Origin: Streptomyces asoensis
GTDB lineage: Bacteria; Actinomycetota; Actinomycetes; Streptomycetales; Streptomycetaceae
Length of the DNA: 64,000 nt
Assembly: GCF_013085465.1 (NCBI RefSeq)
Contig: NZ_CP049838.1
Coordinates: 4,526,001 to 4,590,000 of the forward strand
Direction of reading: 5' to 3'
Shown here in pieces: positions 56,328-64,000 of this stretch (positions are counted from its first letter, which is position 1; each line of letters begins with the position of its first letter). A program made the translations under genes and the position numbers. The notes beneath the pieces are model-generated. The model was not told the DNA's origin, did no database searches, and saw nothing but the letters and a program-made list of their open reading frames with translations.

Positions 56328-56702
56328 CTATGCGGAGAGCGGTTCCGTCCCGTCGTCCACGGCGGCCGCGAGGTCCCCGTAGACGTCGAAGAGGCGGCGG
56401 ACGCCCAGCGCGCCCAGCACCCGGTTGACGTGGGAGTCCTCCGCCGCGCCCCGCGCGGGAAGTATCAGACGCAGCCGTCCCCGGCAGGAGCGGATGAGAC
56501 GGCGCGAGGCGATGAGGACGCCGACGCCGCTGGAGTCGCAGAAATACACCTCGGAGAGGTCCAGGACGAGACTGTGGCGGCCCTCGGCCACCTCGTCGTG
56601 CACCTTCTGACGCAGCACAGGCGACGTCACCAGGTCCAGCTCGCCCGACACATGGAGCACGGCCCATCCGCCCTGCTCCCAGCCGGTCACTTTGAAGGCC
56701 AC
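56328..56702 (-). CDS. STAS-domain anti-sigma factor antagonist
   Basis: 124 residues. The phosphorylatable Ser lies in CDSSGVGVL with Ser58, the same number as SpoIIAA. The N-terminal strand (VLHVSGELDLVTSPVL) is typical. Such proteins release sigma factors from anti-sigma kinases. Three consecutive GTG codons occur at the start; the third (56702) has GAAGGG at proper spacing and gives the usual MAFKVTGW start. Divergent, with a 326-bp spacer, from an ECF sigma gene. Confidence 0.9.
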   Translation of the reverse strand: MAFKVTGWEQGGWAVLHVSGELDLVTSPVLRQKVHDEVAEGRHSLVLDLSEVYFCDSSGVGVLIASRRLIRSCRGRLRLILPARGAAEDSHVNRVLGALGVRRLFDVYGDLAAAVDDGTEPLSA

Positions 56703-57028
56703 CACCACGCCCTTCGCTCGCTGTGGCTCGCGGAAAAACGGAAGCTGTCCCTTCGCTTCCTTGCAGCGCGGCTGCCCAGCGGCCGTGCCCCGAAACACCG
56801 AAGGAAAAACAGAAACAGAGAGAAAGAGGCTTGTTCCAGTCACATCCCGTCCGGTTCGATCCTTCTCTGTCGGGTAGGCGCCGCCCATACCACCCTCTCG
56901 CGGACAGGGGGCGCACATTGAAACAAAGGGGCGTGCGTTGTCGGACGTGCCGACTACATTCGAGGTGACGGTGGACGCACGCTGGACACACGCACAGGCA
57001 GAGGTACGCGCACGGGTGAGGGGGCCGC
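56703..57028. other. Divergent promoter region of STAS and sigma-factor genes
   Basis: 326 bp without a convincing gene. It contains a purine-rich, comparatively AT-rich stretch (56800-56835, GAAGGAAAAACAGAAACAGA) unusual for this genome. Possible promoter elements for the sigma gene lie near 56930-56960. Confidence 0.5.
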
Positions 57029-57619
57029 ATGGCGAAGAAGGACGCACCGCCCCGCTGGGACCGCAAGATGCAGCAACGACTCGCGCGCGGTGAGGCGGCC
57101 GCCCTCGGAGAGCTCTATGACCGATTCGCTTCGCTCGTGCACGGTCTCGCCCATCGCGTGCTCGGAGACGAACGGGCGGCCGACGGCATCACCCGCGAGG
57201 TCTTCGCACATGTCTGGGAACACCCCGACGCCTACGACCCGAAGCAGGGCCCGCTGCGCACCTGGGTCGCCGCGTTGACCCATCGCCTGGCCGTGCAGCG
57301 CCTGCGCGCCACCGAGACCGCCGCGCTGGCCGAGGCCGGTCCCGGCTCCGCCGAGGCGACCGAGGAGCTGGAACGCAGGGTGCGGCACGCCTCCGTCGCC
57401 GCCCGCGCCGACTACATCGTCCAGGCCATGCCCGCCCCGCTGCGCGCCGCCCTGGAACTGGCCTACTTCCAGCGGCGCGACTACCGCCAGACCGCGGCCG
57501 ACCTCGGCGTCACCGAGGACGAGGCCCGCCGCCGGCTCCGCCTCGGCCTCCAGCTCCTGTCCACCGCCCACGACTCCGCGGCCCCCGGGGCACCGCCCGG
57601 ATACGGAGGTGCGGCGTGA
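57029..57619 (+). CDS. ECF-type RNA polymerase sigma factor
   Basis: 196 residues. Sigma region 2 is visible at about 20-85 (ALGELYDRFASLVHGLAHRVLGDERAADGITREVFAHVW in parts) and region 4 near 135-190 (YFQRRDYRQTAADLGVTEDEARRRLRLGL in parts). No extra C-terminal domain. ATG 57029 with GTGAGGGGG upstream. The TGA overlaps the GTG of the next gene (GTGA), which encodes a zinc-binding anti-sigma-type protein, so the pair is coupled. Confidence 0.92.
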   Translation: MAKKDAPPRWDRKMQQRLARGEAAALGELYDRFASLVHGLAHRVLGDERAADGITREVFAHVWEHPDAYDPKQGPLRTWVAALTHRLAVQRLRATETAALAEAGPGSAEATEELERRVRHASVAARADYIVQAMPAPLRAALELAYFQRRDYRQTAADLGVTEDEARRRLRLGLQLLSTAHDSAAPGAPPGYGGAA

Positions 57620-59196
57620 GTGGCGAGAAGGTGTTCCCGCCGCCCGAAGACGGCGGAGACGAAGAGGACATGAAGAAGGACCACGAGCAGGACCCGGCGA
57701 GGGATCGGGAAAGGGATCCGGAGAGGGATCCGAAGGAGGGCAGGACCACGGCGTCCAGCGACGACGGCAACGGACCGAGCGTCCCCGGCGGCTCCGGTGA
57801 CGCCGGTTCCGGTGACGGCGGTTCCGGTGACGCCGGCTCCGGTGACGCCGGCTCCGGTGACGCCGGCTCCGGTGACGCCGGCTCCGGTGGCGGGAACGGC
57901 ACGCCTCCGGCCCGCGAATCCGGCCGCCCGCCGCGCATCCCGCTCCCCCGCGCCTCCGTGGAGGACAGCGGGCTGCCGCTGCCGCCGGCGGAGCCGGCCG
58001 GCCCGGGACCGCTCACGCTCGAGCACCCGGTGCTCAAGTCCCTGCTGGGCGCCTGGGCACTGGCGGCCTGCTCGGCCGCGGAGACGGCGGCCGTCGAGGA
58101 GCACCTCGGCGACTGCGGAGCCTGCGCGGACGAGGCACGGCGGCTGCGCGAGGCGGTGGGCCTGCTCCAGCGCCCGGAGAGCCTCGACCTCGACCCGGGC
58201 CTGCGCACCCGCGTCCTCGACGGCTGCCTGGACCGGCGTCCGCCCCGCATCCCGGTGCCCGTCTGGGCGGCGTCGTACGACGCCGAGACCGCGCGGCTCG
58301 ACGCCCTGCTCCAGGACTTCGGGGACGCCGAGTGGCACGCGCCGGTGCGGCTGCGCTGGTTCCGCGGCGAGGGGGCCACGAGCCGCCGGACCACCGTCGC
58401 CGGAGTCATCGCCCACCTGCTCGCCGTGGACGGGCTGGTGGCCGTCGCCCTGGGGCTGGACGACCCACTGACCCCGCTCGCCACCGGCGACCGGCCGGGC
58501 GGGACCGACGAGACGAACGAGGCGGACAGGACCGACGGGCGGGACGGGTCGCGCGGACCGGTGGACACGCCGGCTCGGCGCACCGAGTCGTTCTGGGCGG
58601 CCTCGCACTTCCCGCCCACCCGTTCCGTGCGCGGCCCCTGGCGCGAACAGACCCACGCCCTCGTGCGGACGGTGTCCTTCACCGGCGGGGGCCCCGGCGC
58701 CATGCCGGTGTCGTACGGCGGCTTCGAACTGCCCCTGCGCGACGCGATGCTGGACCGGGCCTTCGAGTGCTGGGTGCACGCCGAGGACATCGCGGAAGCG
58801 GTCGACTACCCCTACGCGCCGCCCGCCCCACGCCACCTGCACGGCATGATCGACCTGGCCGCGCGGATGCTGCCCGAGACCCTCGCGGCCCGCCGCCGCG
58901 CGGGGCTCGCCACTCCCTCGCACAGCCGCCACCTGGTGACCGCGGGCCGCCCCGGCCGCAGCCTGCGGCTGGAGATCGAGGGCTCGGGCGGTGGCCAGTG
59001 GCTGATCCCGCTGGACTCACCGGGCGCGGTGGGCTCCGCCGACCACGAGGTGGCCCATGTCGCCCTGGACGACGTGGAGTTCTGCCGCCTGGCCGCCGGC
59101 CATGTCTCCCCCGAGGAGGCGGCGGCGGGCCAGCTGGGCGACCGTGAGGCGATCAGGGACGTACTGTTCGCGGCGGCGTCGCTGAGCCGGATGTAG
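57616..59196 (+). CDS. Soluble anti-sigma factor fused to a MDMPI (mycothiol maleylpyruvate isomerase-like) domain
   Basis: 526 residues from GTG 57616. N-terminal 60 residues are acidic and charged, followed by a (GSGDA)n repeat region (residues 59-93), an anti-sigma zinc finger with H163-x3-C167-x2-C170 (the ZAS motif), and from about 215 a DinB/MDMPI-like helical domain with the C-terminal MDMPI-C domain. There is no membrane segment. ZAS proteins release their sigma factor on thiol oxidation, and MDMPI-type proteins bind mycothiol, so the fusion may sense the thiol redox state. That link is inference. Confidence 0.88.
   Translation: MSGEKVFPPPEDGGDEEDMKKDHEQDPARDRERDPERDPKEGRTTASSDDGNGPSVPGGSGDAGSGDGGSGDAGSGDAGSGDAGSGDAGSGGGNGTPPARESGRPPRIPLPRASVEDSGLPLPPAEPAGPGPLTLEHPVLKSLLGAWALAACSAAETAAVEEHLGDCGACADEARRLREAVGLLQRPESLDLDPGLRTRVLDGCLDRRPPRIPVPVWAASYDAETARLDALLQDFGDAEWHAPVRLRWFRGEGATSRRTTVAGVIAHLLAVDGLVAVALGLDDPLTPLATGDRPGGTDETNEADRTDGRDGSRGPVDTPARRTESFWAASHFPPTRSVRGPWREQTHALVRTVSFTGGGPGAMPVSYGGFELPLRDAMLDRAFECWVHAEDIAEAVDYPYAPPAPRHLHGMIDLAARMLPETLAARRRAGLATPSHSRHLVTAGRPGRSLRLEIEGSGGGQWLIPLDSPGAVGSADHEVAHVALDDVEFCRLAAGHVSPEEAAAGQLGDREAIRDVLFAAASLSRM
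57790..57894. repeat. 15-bp minisatellite (7 units) inside the anti-sigma gene
   Basis: Units GGCTCCGGTGACGCC in perfect or near-perfect copies encode GSGDA repeats. In-frame length variation would not disrupt the protein. Confidence 0.9.
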
Positions 59197-59278
59197 CCGG
59201 ATACAACCGGACATGGCCGAGGCGGCCTGAGGCAGGGGCAGGAGCGGGAGCAGGAGCGTCGGCGGGACCGCGCGACGG

Positions 59279-60163
59279 CTACGGGAAAACGACCGTACGT
59301 CGCCCGTTGAGCAGGATCCGCCGCTCCGCGTGCCACTTCACGGCCCGCGCCAGCGCCTGGCACTCCACGTCCCGCCCGACGGCGACGAGCTGGTCCGGCG
59401 TGACGCCGTGCCCCACGCGCTCGACCTCCTGCTCGATGATCGGCCCCTCGTCGAGGTCGGCCGTCACATAGTGCGCCGTCGCCCCGATCAGCTTCACGCC
59501 CCGCGCGTGCGCCTGGTGGTACGGCTTGGCGCCCTTGAAGCTCGGCAGGAAGGAGTGGTGGATGTTGATGATCCGGCCACTGAGCTGCTTGCACAGGTCG
59601 TCGGAGAGGACCTGCATGTAGCGGGCGAGGACGACCAGCTCGACGTCCTGCTCCCGCACCAGCTCGAGCAGCTGTGCCTCGGCCTGCGCCTTGTTCTCCC
59701 TCGTCACCGGGATGTGGCGGAAGGGGATGTTGTACGAGCCCACCAGCTCGGCGAAGTCGGTGTGGTTGGACACCACGGCCGCGATCTCCACCGGCAGCGC
59801 GCCGATGCTGGCGCGGAACAGCAGGTCGTTCAGGCAGTGCCCGAACTTGCTGACCATGAGGACGACGCGCATCTTCTCGTCGGCCCGGTTGATCTGCCAG
59901 TCCATGTGGAAGGAGTCGCCGATCGCCGCGAAGCTCGCCCGGAGCTTGTCCACGGTCACCGGAGGCTCGGCCGAGAAGTGGACGCGCAGGAAGAACAGAC
60001 CCGTGTCGTGGTCGCCGAACTGCTGACTGTCCTCGATGTTGCAGCCGGTCATGAAGAGATAGCTCGACACGGCGTGCACGATGCCCTGCTTGTCGGGGCA
60101 GGAAAGGGTGAGGACGTACTGGTCGGCGGCGGTCGCCGCGGCTCGGGTGGGCTGCGCGTTCAT
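59279..60163 (-). CDS. purU: Formyltetrahydrofolate deformylase
   Basis: 294 residues, normal length. N-terminal ACT domain (about 15-95: YVLTLSCPDKQGIVHAVSSYL in parts) and C-terminal formyltransferase-like catalytic domain with NIHHSFLPSFKGAKPYHQA near 208 and GATAHYVTADLDEGPII near 235, which carry the Asn, His and Asp catalytic residues. It hydrolyses 10-formyl-THF to formate and THF, balancing one-carbon pools and supplying formate for purine synthesis. The ATG at 60163 is the first of the frame. Confidence 0.96.
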   Translation of the reverse strand: MNAQPTRAAATAADQYVLTLSCPDKQGIVHAVSSYLFMTGCNIEDSQQFGDHDTGLFFLRVHFSAEPPVTVDKLRASFAAIGDSFHMDWQINRADEKMRVVLMVSKFGHCLNDLLFRASIGALPVEIAAVVSNHTDFAELVGSYNIPFRHIPVTRENKAQAEAQLLELVREQDVELVVLARYMQVLSDDLCKQLSGRIINIHHSFLPSFKGAKPYHQAHARGVKLIGATAHYVTADLDEGPIIEQEVERVGHGVTPDQLVAVGRDVECQALARAVKWHAERRILLNGRRTVVFP

Positions 60164-60256
60164 GCCCGACAGGGTCGCACACCGGCCACCGCCGTGGGCA
60201 ATCGTCCCGCAGGACGGAACACGGCGTCCGCCCGCTCCTCCGGCCCCGCTCGCGGC

Positions 60257-60757
60257 TTACGCGGCCCGCGTCATGATGCGCAGCACCTCGAGGGTGCGCG
60301 GCGGCGCGTCGGCGTCGTCGCCGTCGCTCGCCGCCATCCGCACGTGCGCGTCCCGCGCCGCCCGTACCGCCTCCGGCCACGCCTCGTGATCGACGTACGC
60401 GGAGACCGGGGCGTCCGGCCCGACCTGGTGCATGATCCGCAGCACCCGCAGCACGGCGGTGTCCACGAGGGCCGCCTCCTGCGAGTCGCGGAAGATCGTG
60501 CCGACGTACTTCTCGGCGGACCAGTTGTCGAGCCAGGTGTCCTCGACGAGGCGGTACACGGCGTCGGTGACGTCCCCGTACCCCTCGACGCCGGCCAGCC
60601 AGACGTTCTGCTGGAACACCGGGTCGGAGAGCATGTGCAGCGCGGAGCGCACATTGCTGCGCCAGCGCCACCACGGCATGTCGTTGAGTGGCATGCCGCC
60701 CATGGTGGAGGAGCGACGGCCGCGACGGGAAGAGTTCTCCGAACCTTGCACGGTCAT
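60257..60757 (-). CDS. Conserved actinobacterial protein of unknown function
   Basis: 166 residues from ATG 60757 (AGGGGGAAAC 9-18 bases upstream). The core from MPLNDMPWWRWRSNVRSALHML to the end is strongly helical and, from memory, is highly conserved in streptomycetes next to purU. It contains VWLAGVEGYGDVTDAVYRLVEDTWLDNW (in parts). No enzyme motif is seen. A start at 60703 or 60694 (MGGMPLND) would remove the poorly conserved first 18-21 residues, but lacks a good ribosome-binding site. Confidence 0.8.
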   Translation of the reverse strand: MTVQGSENSSRRGRRSSTMGGMPLNDMPWWRWRSNVRSALHMLSDPVFQQNVWLAGVEGYGDVTDAVYRLVEDTWLDNWSAEKYVGTIFRDSQEAALVDTAVLRVLRIMHQVGPDAPVSAYVDHEAWPEAVRAARDAHVRMAASDGDDADAPPRTLEVLRIMTRAA

Positions 60758-60875
60758 AGATCGTACGTTTCCCCCTGCCACGTACCTCGGGTGCCCCTGT
60801 AATTCACCTTGCCGTCACCACCCGTTGACCGTGGGTCACTCCCAGGTTAGGGATGTGACGGAATCGTGCGTGTCC

Positions 60876-62204
60876 ATGACCGGCAAGCGACGCACATCAA
60901 CGCGAAGCACCTTCCTCCCCAGGTCCTTCCGCTTCACCAGGTCCGTCAGAGCGACCGCCCTCTCGGCGGGTGCCCTGGCCGCCTGTGTGTCACTCGCCGT
61001 CGGCTGCGGGGTCGTCCCCGGTATCACGGGGGGTTCCGGGGACGACCCGATCGTCGTCATGACATGGGCGCCCGAGGGGACGTCCGCCACCAACAAGCCG
61101 GGCATGCCCGCCTTCGCCCTCGCCTACGCCCGCTGGGTCAATGCGAACGGCGGCCTGAACGGCCGCAAGCTCAAGGTCCTGACCTGCAACGACCACAACG
61201 ACACGGTGTCCGCCGCGGCGTGCGCCCGGCGCGCCGTCAAGGAGCACGCGGTCGCCGTGGTCGGCTCCTACAGTCAGCACTCCGACGCCTTCTTCCCGCA
61301 CCTGGAAGGCGCCGGCATCCCCTACATAGGCGGCTACGGCGTCACGAACGCCGAGTTCACCAGCCCGCTGTCCTACCCCGTCAACGGCGGCCAGCCCTCG
61401 CTGCTGGCCGGTCTCGGCAAGGAGCTCGGCGCGACCTGCGGTCCCGTCTCGCTCGTCCGCCCCGACACCATCGCCGGCGACACGCTGCCGCCGATGCTCA
61501 ACGCCGGACTGACCGCCGGCGGGCACGCCAAGGCCAAGGACCAGCGGGCGCCGGAGGACGCCACCGAGTACTCGACGCAGGCCGAGGCCGCCGTGGAGAA
61601 CGTGACCGGCGACTCGGCCGGGGACGGGAAGGGGTGCGTGGTGACCGCGCTCGGGGACCGCACCGCCACCTTCATGGACTCCTTCCGGCGCACCCGCGAG
61701 GACTACCCCGACGTCCGCACCGGCACCGTTCTCGGCAGCGTCGACCAGACGGTGATCAACGCCGCCGGCGCCGCCTCCGGACCTTTCGAGGGGGCTTACG
61801 TCACGGGCTGGTACCCGGTGACGAGCGACCCCGCCTGGGCGCCGATGAAGAAGGTGATCAGCGAGGAGGCGTTCTCCGACACCCGGATCGACCCCACCGA
61901 CACCGGCGTGCAGACCACCTGGATCGCCTACACCGTGTTCCGGCAGGCCGTGGAGTCGCTGGACGGCGGCGAGGTGACCGCCGACTCCGTACGGGGCGCC
62001 CTGGACGACGGGCTGAAGGTCACCACGGGCGGACTCACGCCGACGCTCCGCTGGGAGTTCACCGACCAGCTCGCCTCGATCGGCTTCCCCCGCCTGGTCA
62101 ACGCCGACGTCACCCTCCAGGCCGTGCAGAAGGGCCGGCTGGTGGCCGCGAAGAAGGGCTTCGTGGATGTGACGAAGACCCTGGAGAAGGCCGACGTCGA
62201 CTGA
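60876..62204 (+). CDS. Solute-binding lipoprotein (branched-chain amino-acid type)
   Basis: 442 residues from ATG 60876. Signal with a lipobox ending LAVGC near residue 45 and a preceding twin-arginine-like cluster. The mature part is a periplasmic binding protein type 1 of the LivJ/urea-binding group: AYARWVNANGGLNGRKLKVLTCNDHND (in parts) near 80-105, VGSYSQHSDAF, and later domains GTVLGSVDQTVINAA and TTWIAYTVFRQAVESLDGG. No permease or ATPase genes are adjacent, so it may serve a distant transporter or act as a sensor. The in-frame GTG at 60855 is an alternative start. Confidence 0.88.
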   Translation: MTGKRRTSTRSTFLPRSFRFTRSVRATALSAGALAACVSLAVGCGVVPGITGGSGDDPIVVMTWAPEGTSATNKPGMPAFALAYARWVNANGGLNGRKLKVLTCNDHNDTVSAAACARRAVKEHAVAVVGSYSQHSDAFFPHLEGAGIPYIGGYGVTNAEFTSPLSYPVNGGQPSLLAGLGKELGATCGPVSLVRPDTIAGDTLPPMLNAGLTAGGHAKAKDQRAPEDATEYSTQAEAAVENVTGDSAGDGKGCVVTALGDRTATFMDSFRRTREDYPDVRTGTVLGSVDQTVINAAGAASGPFEGAYVTGWYPVTSDPAWAPMKKVISEEAFSDTRIDPTDTGVQTTWIAYTVFRQAVESLDGGEVTADSVRGALDDGLKVTTGGLTPTLRWEFTDQLASIGFPRLVNADVTLQAVQKGRLVAAKKGFVDVTKTLEKADVD

Positions 62205-62294
62205 CCCGCCCGACCCGGACACCCGGCTGACCGACCGACCCCGCCCGACCGACCCGGCCCGCCCGCCCCCGCGACGGCGCCGGCCGGCCCGCGT

Positions 62295-64000
62295 CTACAA
62301 CTGGGTGGGCTGGCGCTCCGTCAGGCCGTAGGTCCGCGCGATCTTGTTCCACAACTTCGCGGCCTGCGTCTTCTGGGCGCTGGCGGTGCCGCTCGCGCGG
62401 TTGCCGGCCTGGGTCTCGGAGGTGGTGCGGGCCGAGCCCTTCTTGCAGCTCTTGTTCTTGCTGCCGGCAACCTGGTCGGCCCAGGTCGCGTAGTGGTTGT
62501 CGGCGGACGCGGACGCCTGCCACGCCTTGGTGAGGGCGGTGGTCAGCGCGGTGTGGTCCGGCAGCTGGTCGACCTTCAGCGCGGACAGCCTGGTGACCAG
62601 TTCGGAGCGCTGCTTCGCCGCGTCCCGCAGGTCCGTGGCGGCCTGGGCGAGATTGCCGCACGCCTTCACGTCGGCCACCGCGCTGATCACACTGGCCCGG
62701 CTGCTGCCGCTGTCCGCGAGCAGCTTGTCCAGTTCGACGGCCTGCTGCTCGGCCGCGCCGGTGGACGCCGACGCGGACCCCTCGGTCGCGGGGGCCGACG
62801 CGGCGACGGTCTTGTTGTCGTCGCCCTGGCCACCGCCCCCGCCCGCGAGCATCGCGCCCGCGCCGACGCCGACGACCGCGAGAGCCACGCCGACCGCCGC
62901 GAACAACGGCAGCCGCGAGCCGGTACGGCCGCCCCGGCCGCCGCCGTCGTCACGCGCCCCGCGCCGCCCGCCCGCCGCCGGTTCACCGGGCGGGGTGTAG
63001 GCGGGCTGCGGGGAACGGGCGGCGGGCCCGGCGCCGTAGCCCGGTGCGCCAGCGTGCCCGCCGGGACCGCCATGGCCGCCGTGGCCGCGTCCGGGGGTGT
63101 CCGGCTCGGAGAAGCGCGGGAGCTGCTGCGTGGACCCAGCCGGACTGTCGCTGCCCGGCCCGCTGCGGAAGAGGTTCTCGAACTCGGCGGGCGGCTGCCG
63201 GTCGCCGCCGGCCTGCGCGGCGACGGGCGGGATGTACTGCGTGGGCTCGGAGTCGGAGTACGCGCCGGGCTGCGTTCCGGGGGCCGGCATCGGACCCGGG
63301 GCGTTCAGCGGGGCACGGCCCAGGAACTGGGTCGACTCGGCCGGAACCTCGGGCGGCAGGGCGCCCGGTGCGACCGGCGGTATGTACTGCGTCGCGCCCT
63401 CGTCGACGGGGGCGGCGGGGACGGGCGGCAGGTACTGGGTGGCGCCCTCGTCGGCGGCGCCGGGCGCGGCGAACTGCGGCGGGTACTGGCCACGGCCGTC
63501 GGCGGCCGGGTCGGCCGGGACCGGCGGTATGTACTGCGTCGCGGCGTCGTCGAGCGGAGCGGGGGCGGCCGGGGGCAGGGGTGCGCCCGGCGCCGGTGCG
63601 CTCTCCGGTGGGAGCGGGCCCGCGCCCGCCGGGGTGCCGCCGTTCCACGGGGCCGACTGGCCGCTGTTCCACTGCTCCTGCGGCTGGTGCGGGTACTGCT
63701 GCTGGTGCTGCTGGTGTCCCTGGTCCGTCCGGCCCGGCCCGTCCGTCTGGTCCGCCGGGAGCGGCCAGCCCGGGGCGGGCTGCTGCGGGGCGGGCGGCTG
63801 CTGTCCGGACGTCTGCTGGCCGGGACCCCAGGGATCCCCCCAGGTCTGTCCGCCGGCCGGGGCCTGCTGCCCGTACCCGGGCTGCCCCTGGGGCGCGTGC
63901 TGCCCGTGCTGCCCGTAGTCCGGTTGCCCGTACTGCTGCTGCCCGTACTCGTCCTGGCCGTACTGCTGCTGCCCGTACTGCTGATCGCCGTACTGGCCGG
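62295..64000 (-). CDS. TQYIPP-repeat, single-membrane-span protein (5' end outside window)
   Basis: At least 568 residues; the frame is open to the last base, so the start lies beyond 64000. Visible order: a Gln/Gly/Pro/Tyr-rich region (QQYGQPDYGQHGQH-type), then several copies of ATQYIPPV or ATQYLPPV spaced by Ala/Pro linkers and one STQFLGR, a membrane helix (LPLFAAVGVALAVVGVG-type, near 62870-62920), and an extracytoplasmic helical domain with two Cys (KACGN and KSCKKG). T-Q-Y motifs repeated in a cytosolic tail are plausible sites for Ser/Thr kinase phosphorylation and FHA binding. No enzymatic domain is seen. Confidence 0.85.
   Translation of the reverse strand, partial: GQYGDQQYGQQQYGQDEYGQQQYGQPDYGQHGQHAPQGQPGYGQQAPAGGQTWGDPWGPGQQTSGQQPPAPQQPAPGWPLPADQTDGPGRTDQGHQQHQQQYPHQPQEQWNSGQSAPWNGGTPAGAGPLPPESAPAPGAPLPPAAPAPLDDAATQYIPPVPADPAADGRGQYPPQFAAPGAADEGATQYLPPVPAAPVDEGATQYIPPVAPGALPPEVPAESTQFLGRAPLNAPGPMPAPGTQPGAYSDSEPTQYIPPVAAQAGGDRQPPAEFENLFRSGPGSDSPAGSTQQLPRFSEPDTPGRGHGGHGGPGGHAGAPGYGAGPAARSPQPAYTPPGEPAAGGRRGARDDGGGRGGRTGSRLPLFAAVGVALAVVGVGAGAMLAGGGGGQGDDNKTVAASAPATEGSASASTGAAEQQAVELDKLLADSGSSRASVISAVADVKACGNLAQAATDLRDAAKQRSELVTRLSALKVDQLPDHTALTTALTKAWQASASADNHYATWADQVAGSKNKSCKKGSARTTSETQAGNRASGTASAQKTQAAKLWNKIARTYGLTERQPTQL

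Noticed and set aside
40338..57894. CRISPR array
   Set aside because: The regular repeats are contiguous 15-bp minisatellites without spacers and lie in or next to coding frames; no cas genes.
1..64000. tRNA, rRNA, insertion sequences, integrases or phage genes
   Set aside because: None recognised on reading; no transposase or integrase motifs, and the few repeats lack mobile-element genes.

Overview
The window is chromosomal DNA of a streptomycete. The evidence is very high G+C throughout, frequent GTG starts, many 4-bp GTGA start/stop overlaps, F420- and mycothiol-type enzyme families, a DUF5753/DUF397 pair, and above all a recognisable AfsR (992 aa), AfsS (66 aa, two copies of the T-x-x-E-N-H-x-P-x-P-P-A repeat) and AfsK (791 aa, Ser/Thr kinase plus PQQ propeller) set. 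These three control secondary metabolism in Streptomyces. I see no rRNA, tRNA, CRISPR array, insertion sequence, prophage or antibiotic biosynthetic cluster.

Layout. 0-2 kb: end of one unknown gene, a secreted protein and a LuxR-type regulator. 2-4.2 kb: F420-type oxidoreductase and amidohydrolase operon. 4.3-7.9 kb: a hairpin-rich repeat, then afsR and afsS. 8-12 kb: CoA ligase, divergent from a thiolase-like aldolase / DUF35 / crotonase operon. 12-15.5 kb: DUF433 protein, HTH protein, DUF5753 and DUF397 pseudogenes, secreted Ser/Asp-rich protein. 15.6-21 kb: afsK, VOC protein, TetR regulator, Lrp/LysE pair. 21-24 kb: acyl-CoA dehydrogenase and DUF385 genes divergent from a second thiolase-like gene. 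24-30 kb: CdsA-like plus GNAT-aminotransferase fusion, expansin, flavin oxidase, toxin-antitoxin remnant, GNAT, second DUF35. 30-35 kb: secreted esterase and two flavoproteins. 35-39 kb: NDP-forming acyl-CoA synthetase, crotonase, flavin reductase. 39-45 kb: multicopper oxidase, two MFS transporters, a GlxA-type regulator. 44.7-49 kb: ADH/acyl-CoA dehydrogenase/SDR operon divergent from a cyclase. 49.5-55.5 kb: anti-sigma-type ATPase, paired acyl-CoA dehydrogenases with a second amidohydrolase, divergent from a CoA ligase. 55.6-64 kb: EF-hand protein, STAS protein, ECF sigma with fused anti-sigma factor, purU, a conserved unknown, a solute-binding lipoprotein, and a TQYIPP-repeat membrane protein running off the end.

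The main discovery-type signal is a dispersed regulon. Thirteen copies of a 15-bp palindrome, CTGAC-N5-GTCAG (best form CTGACG-N3-CGTCAG), lie in the promoters of nearly every CoA-ester catabolic operon in the window: LLM/amidohydrolase, CoA ligase/thiolase, acyl-CoA dehydrogenase/thiolase, DUF35, NDP-forming synthetase, flavin reductase, SDR-ACAD-ADH/cyclase and amidohydrolase-ACAD-ACAD/CoA ligase. A slightly degenerate copy overlaps the start codon of the TetR gene at 19009, making that protein the natural candidate repressor. The enzyme set (FadD3-like ligase, Ltp-type thiolase/aldolase with DUF35 partner, two-subunit-type acyl-CoA dehydrogenases, PaaG-type crotonase, flavin reductase, F420 enzymes) resembles steroid or alicyclic acyl-CoA breakdown, but the substrate cannot be read from sequence. 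Blocks of this pathway are interleaved with the afsR-afsK locus and other conserved genes.
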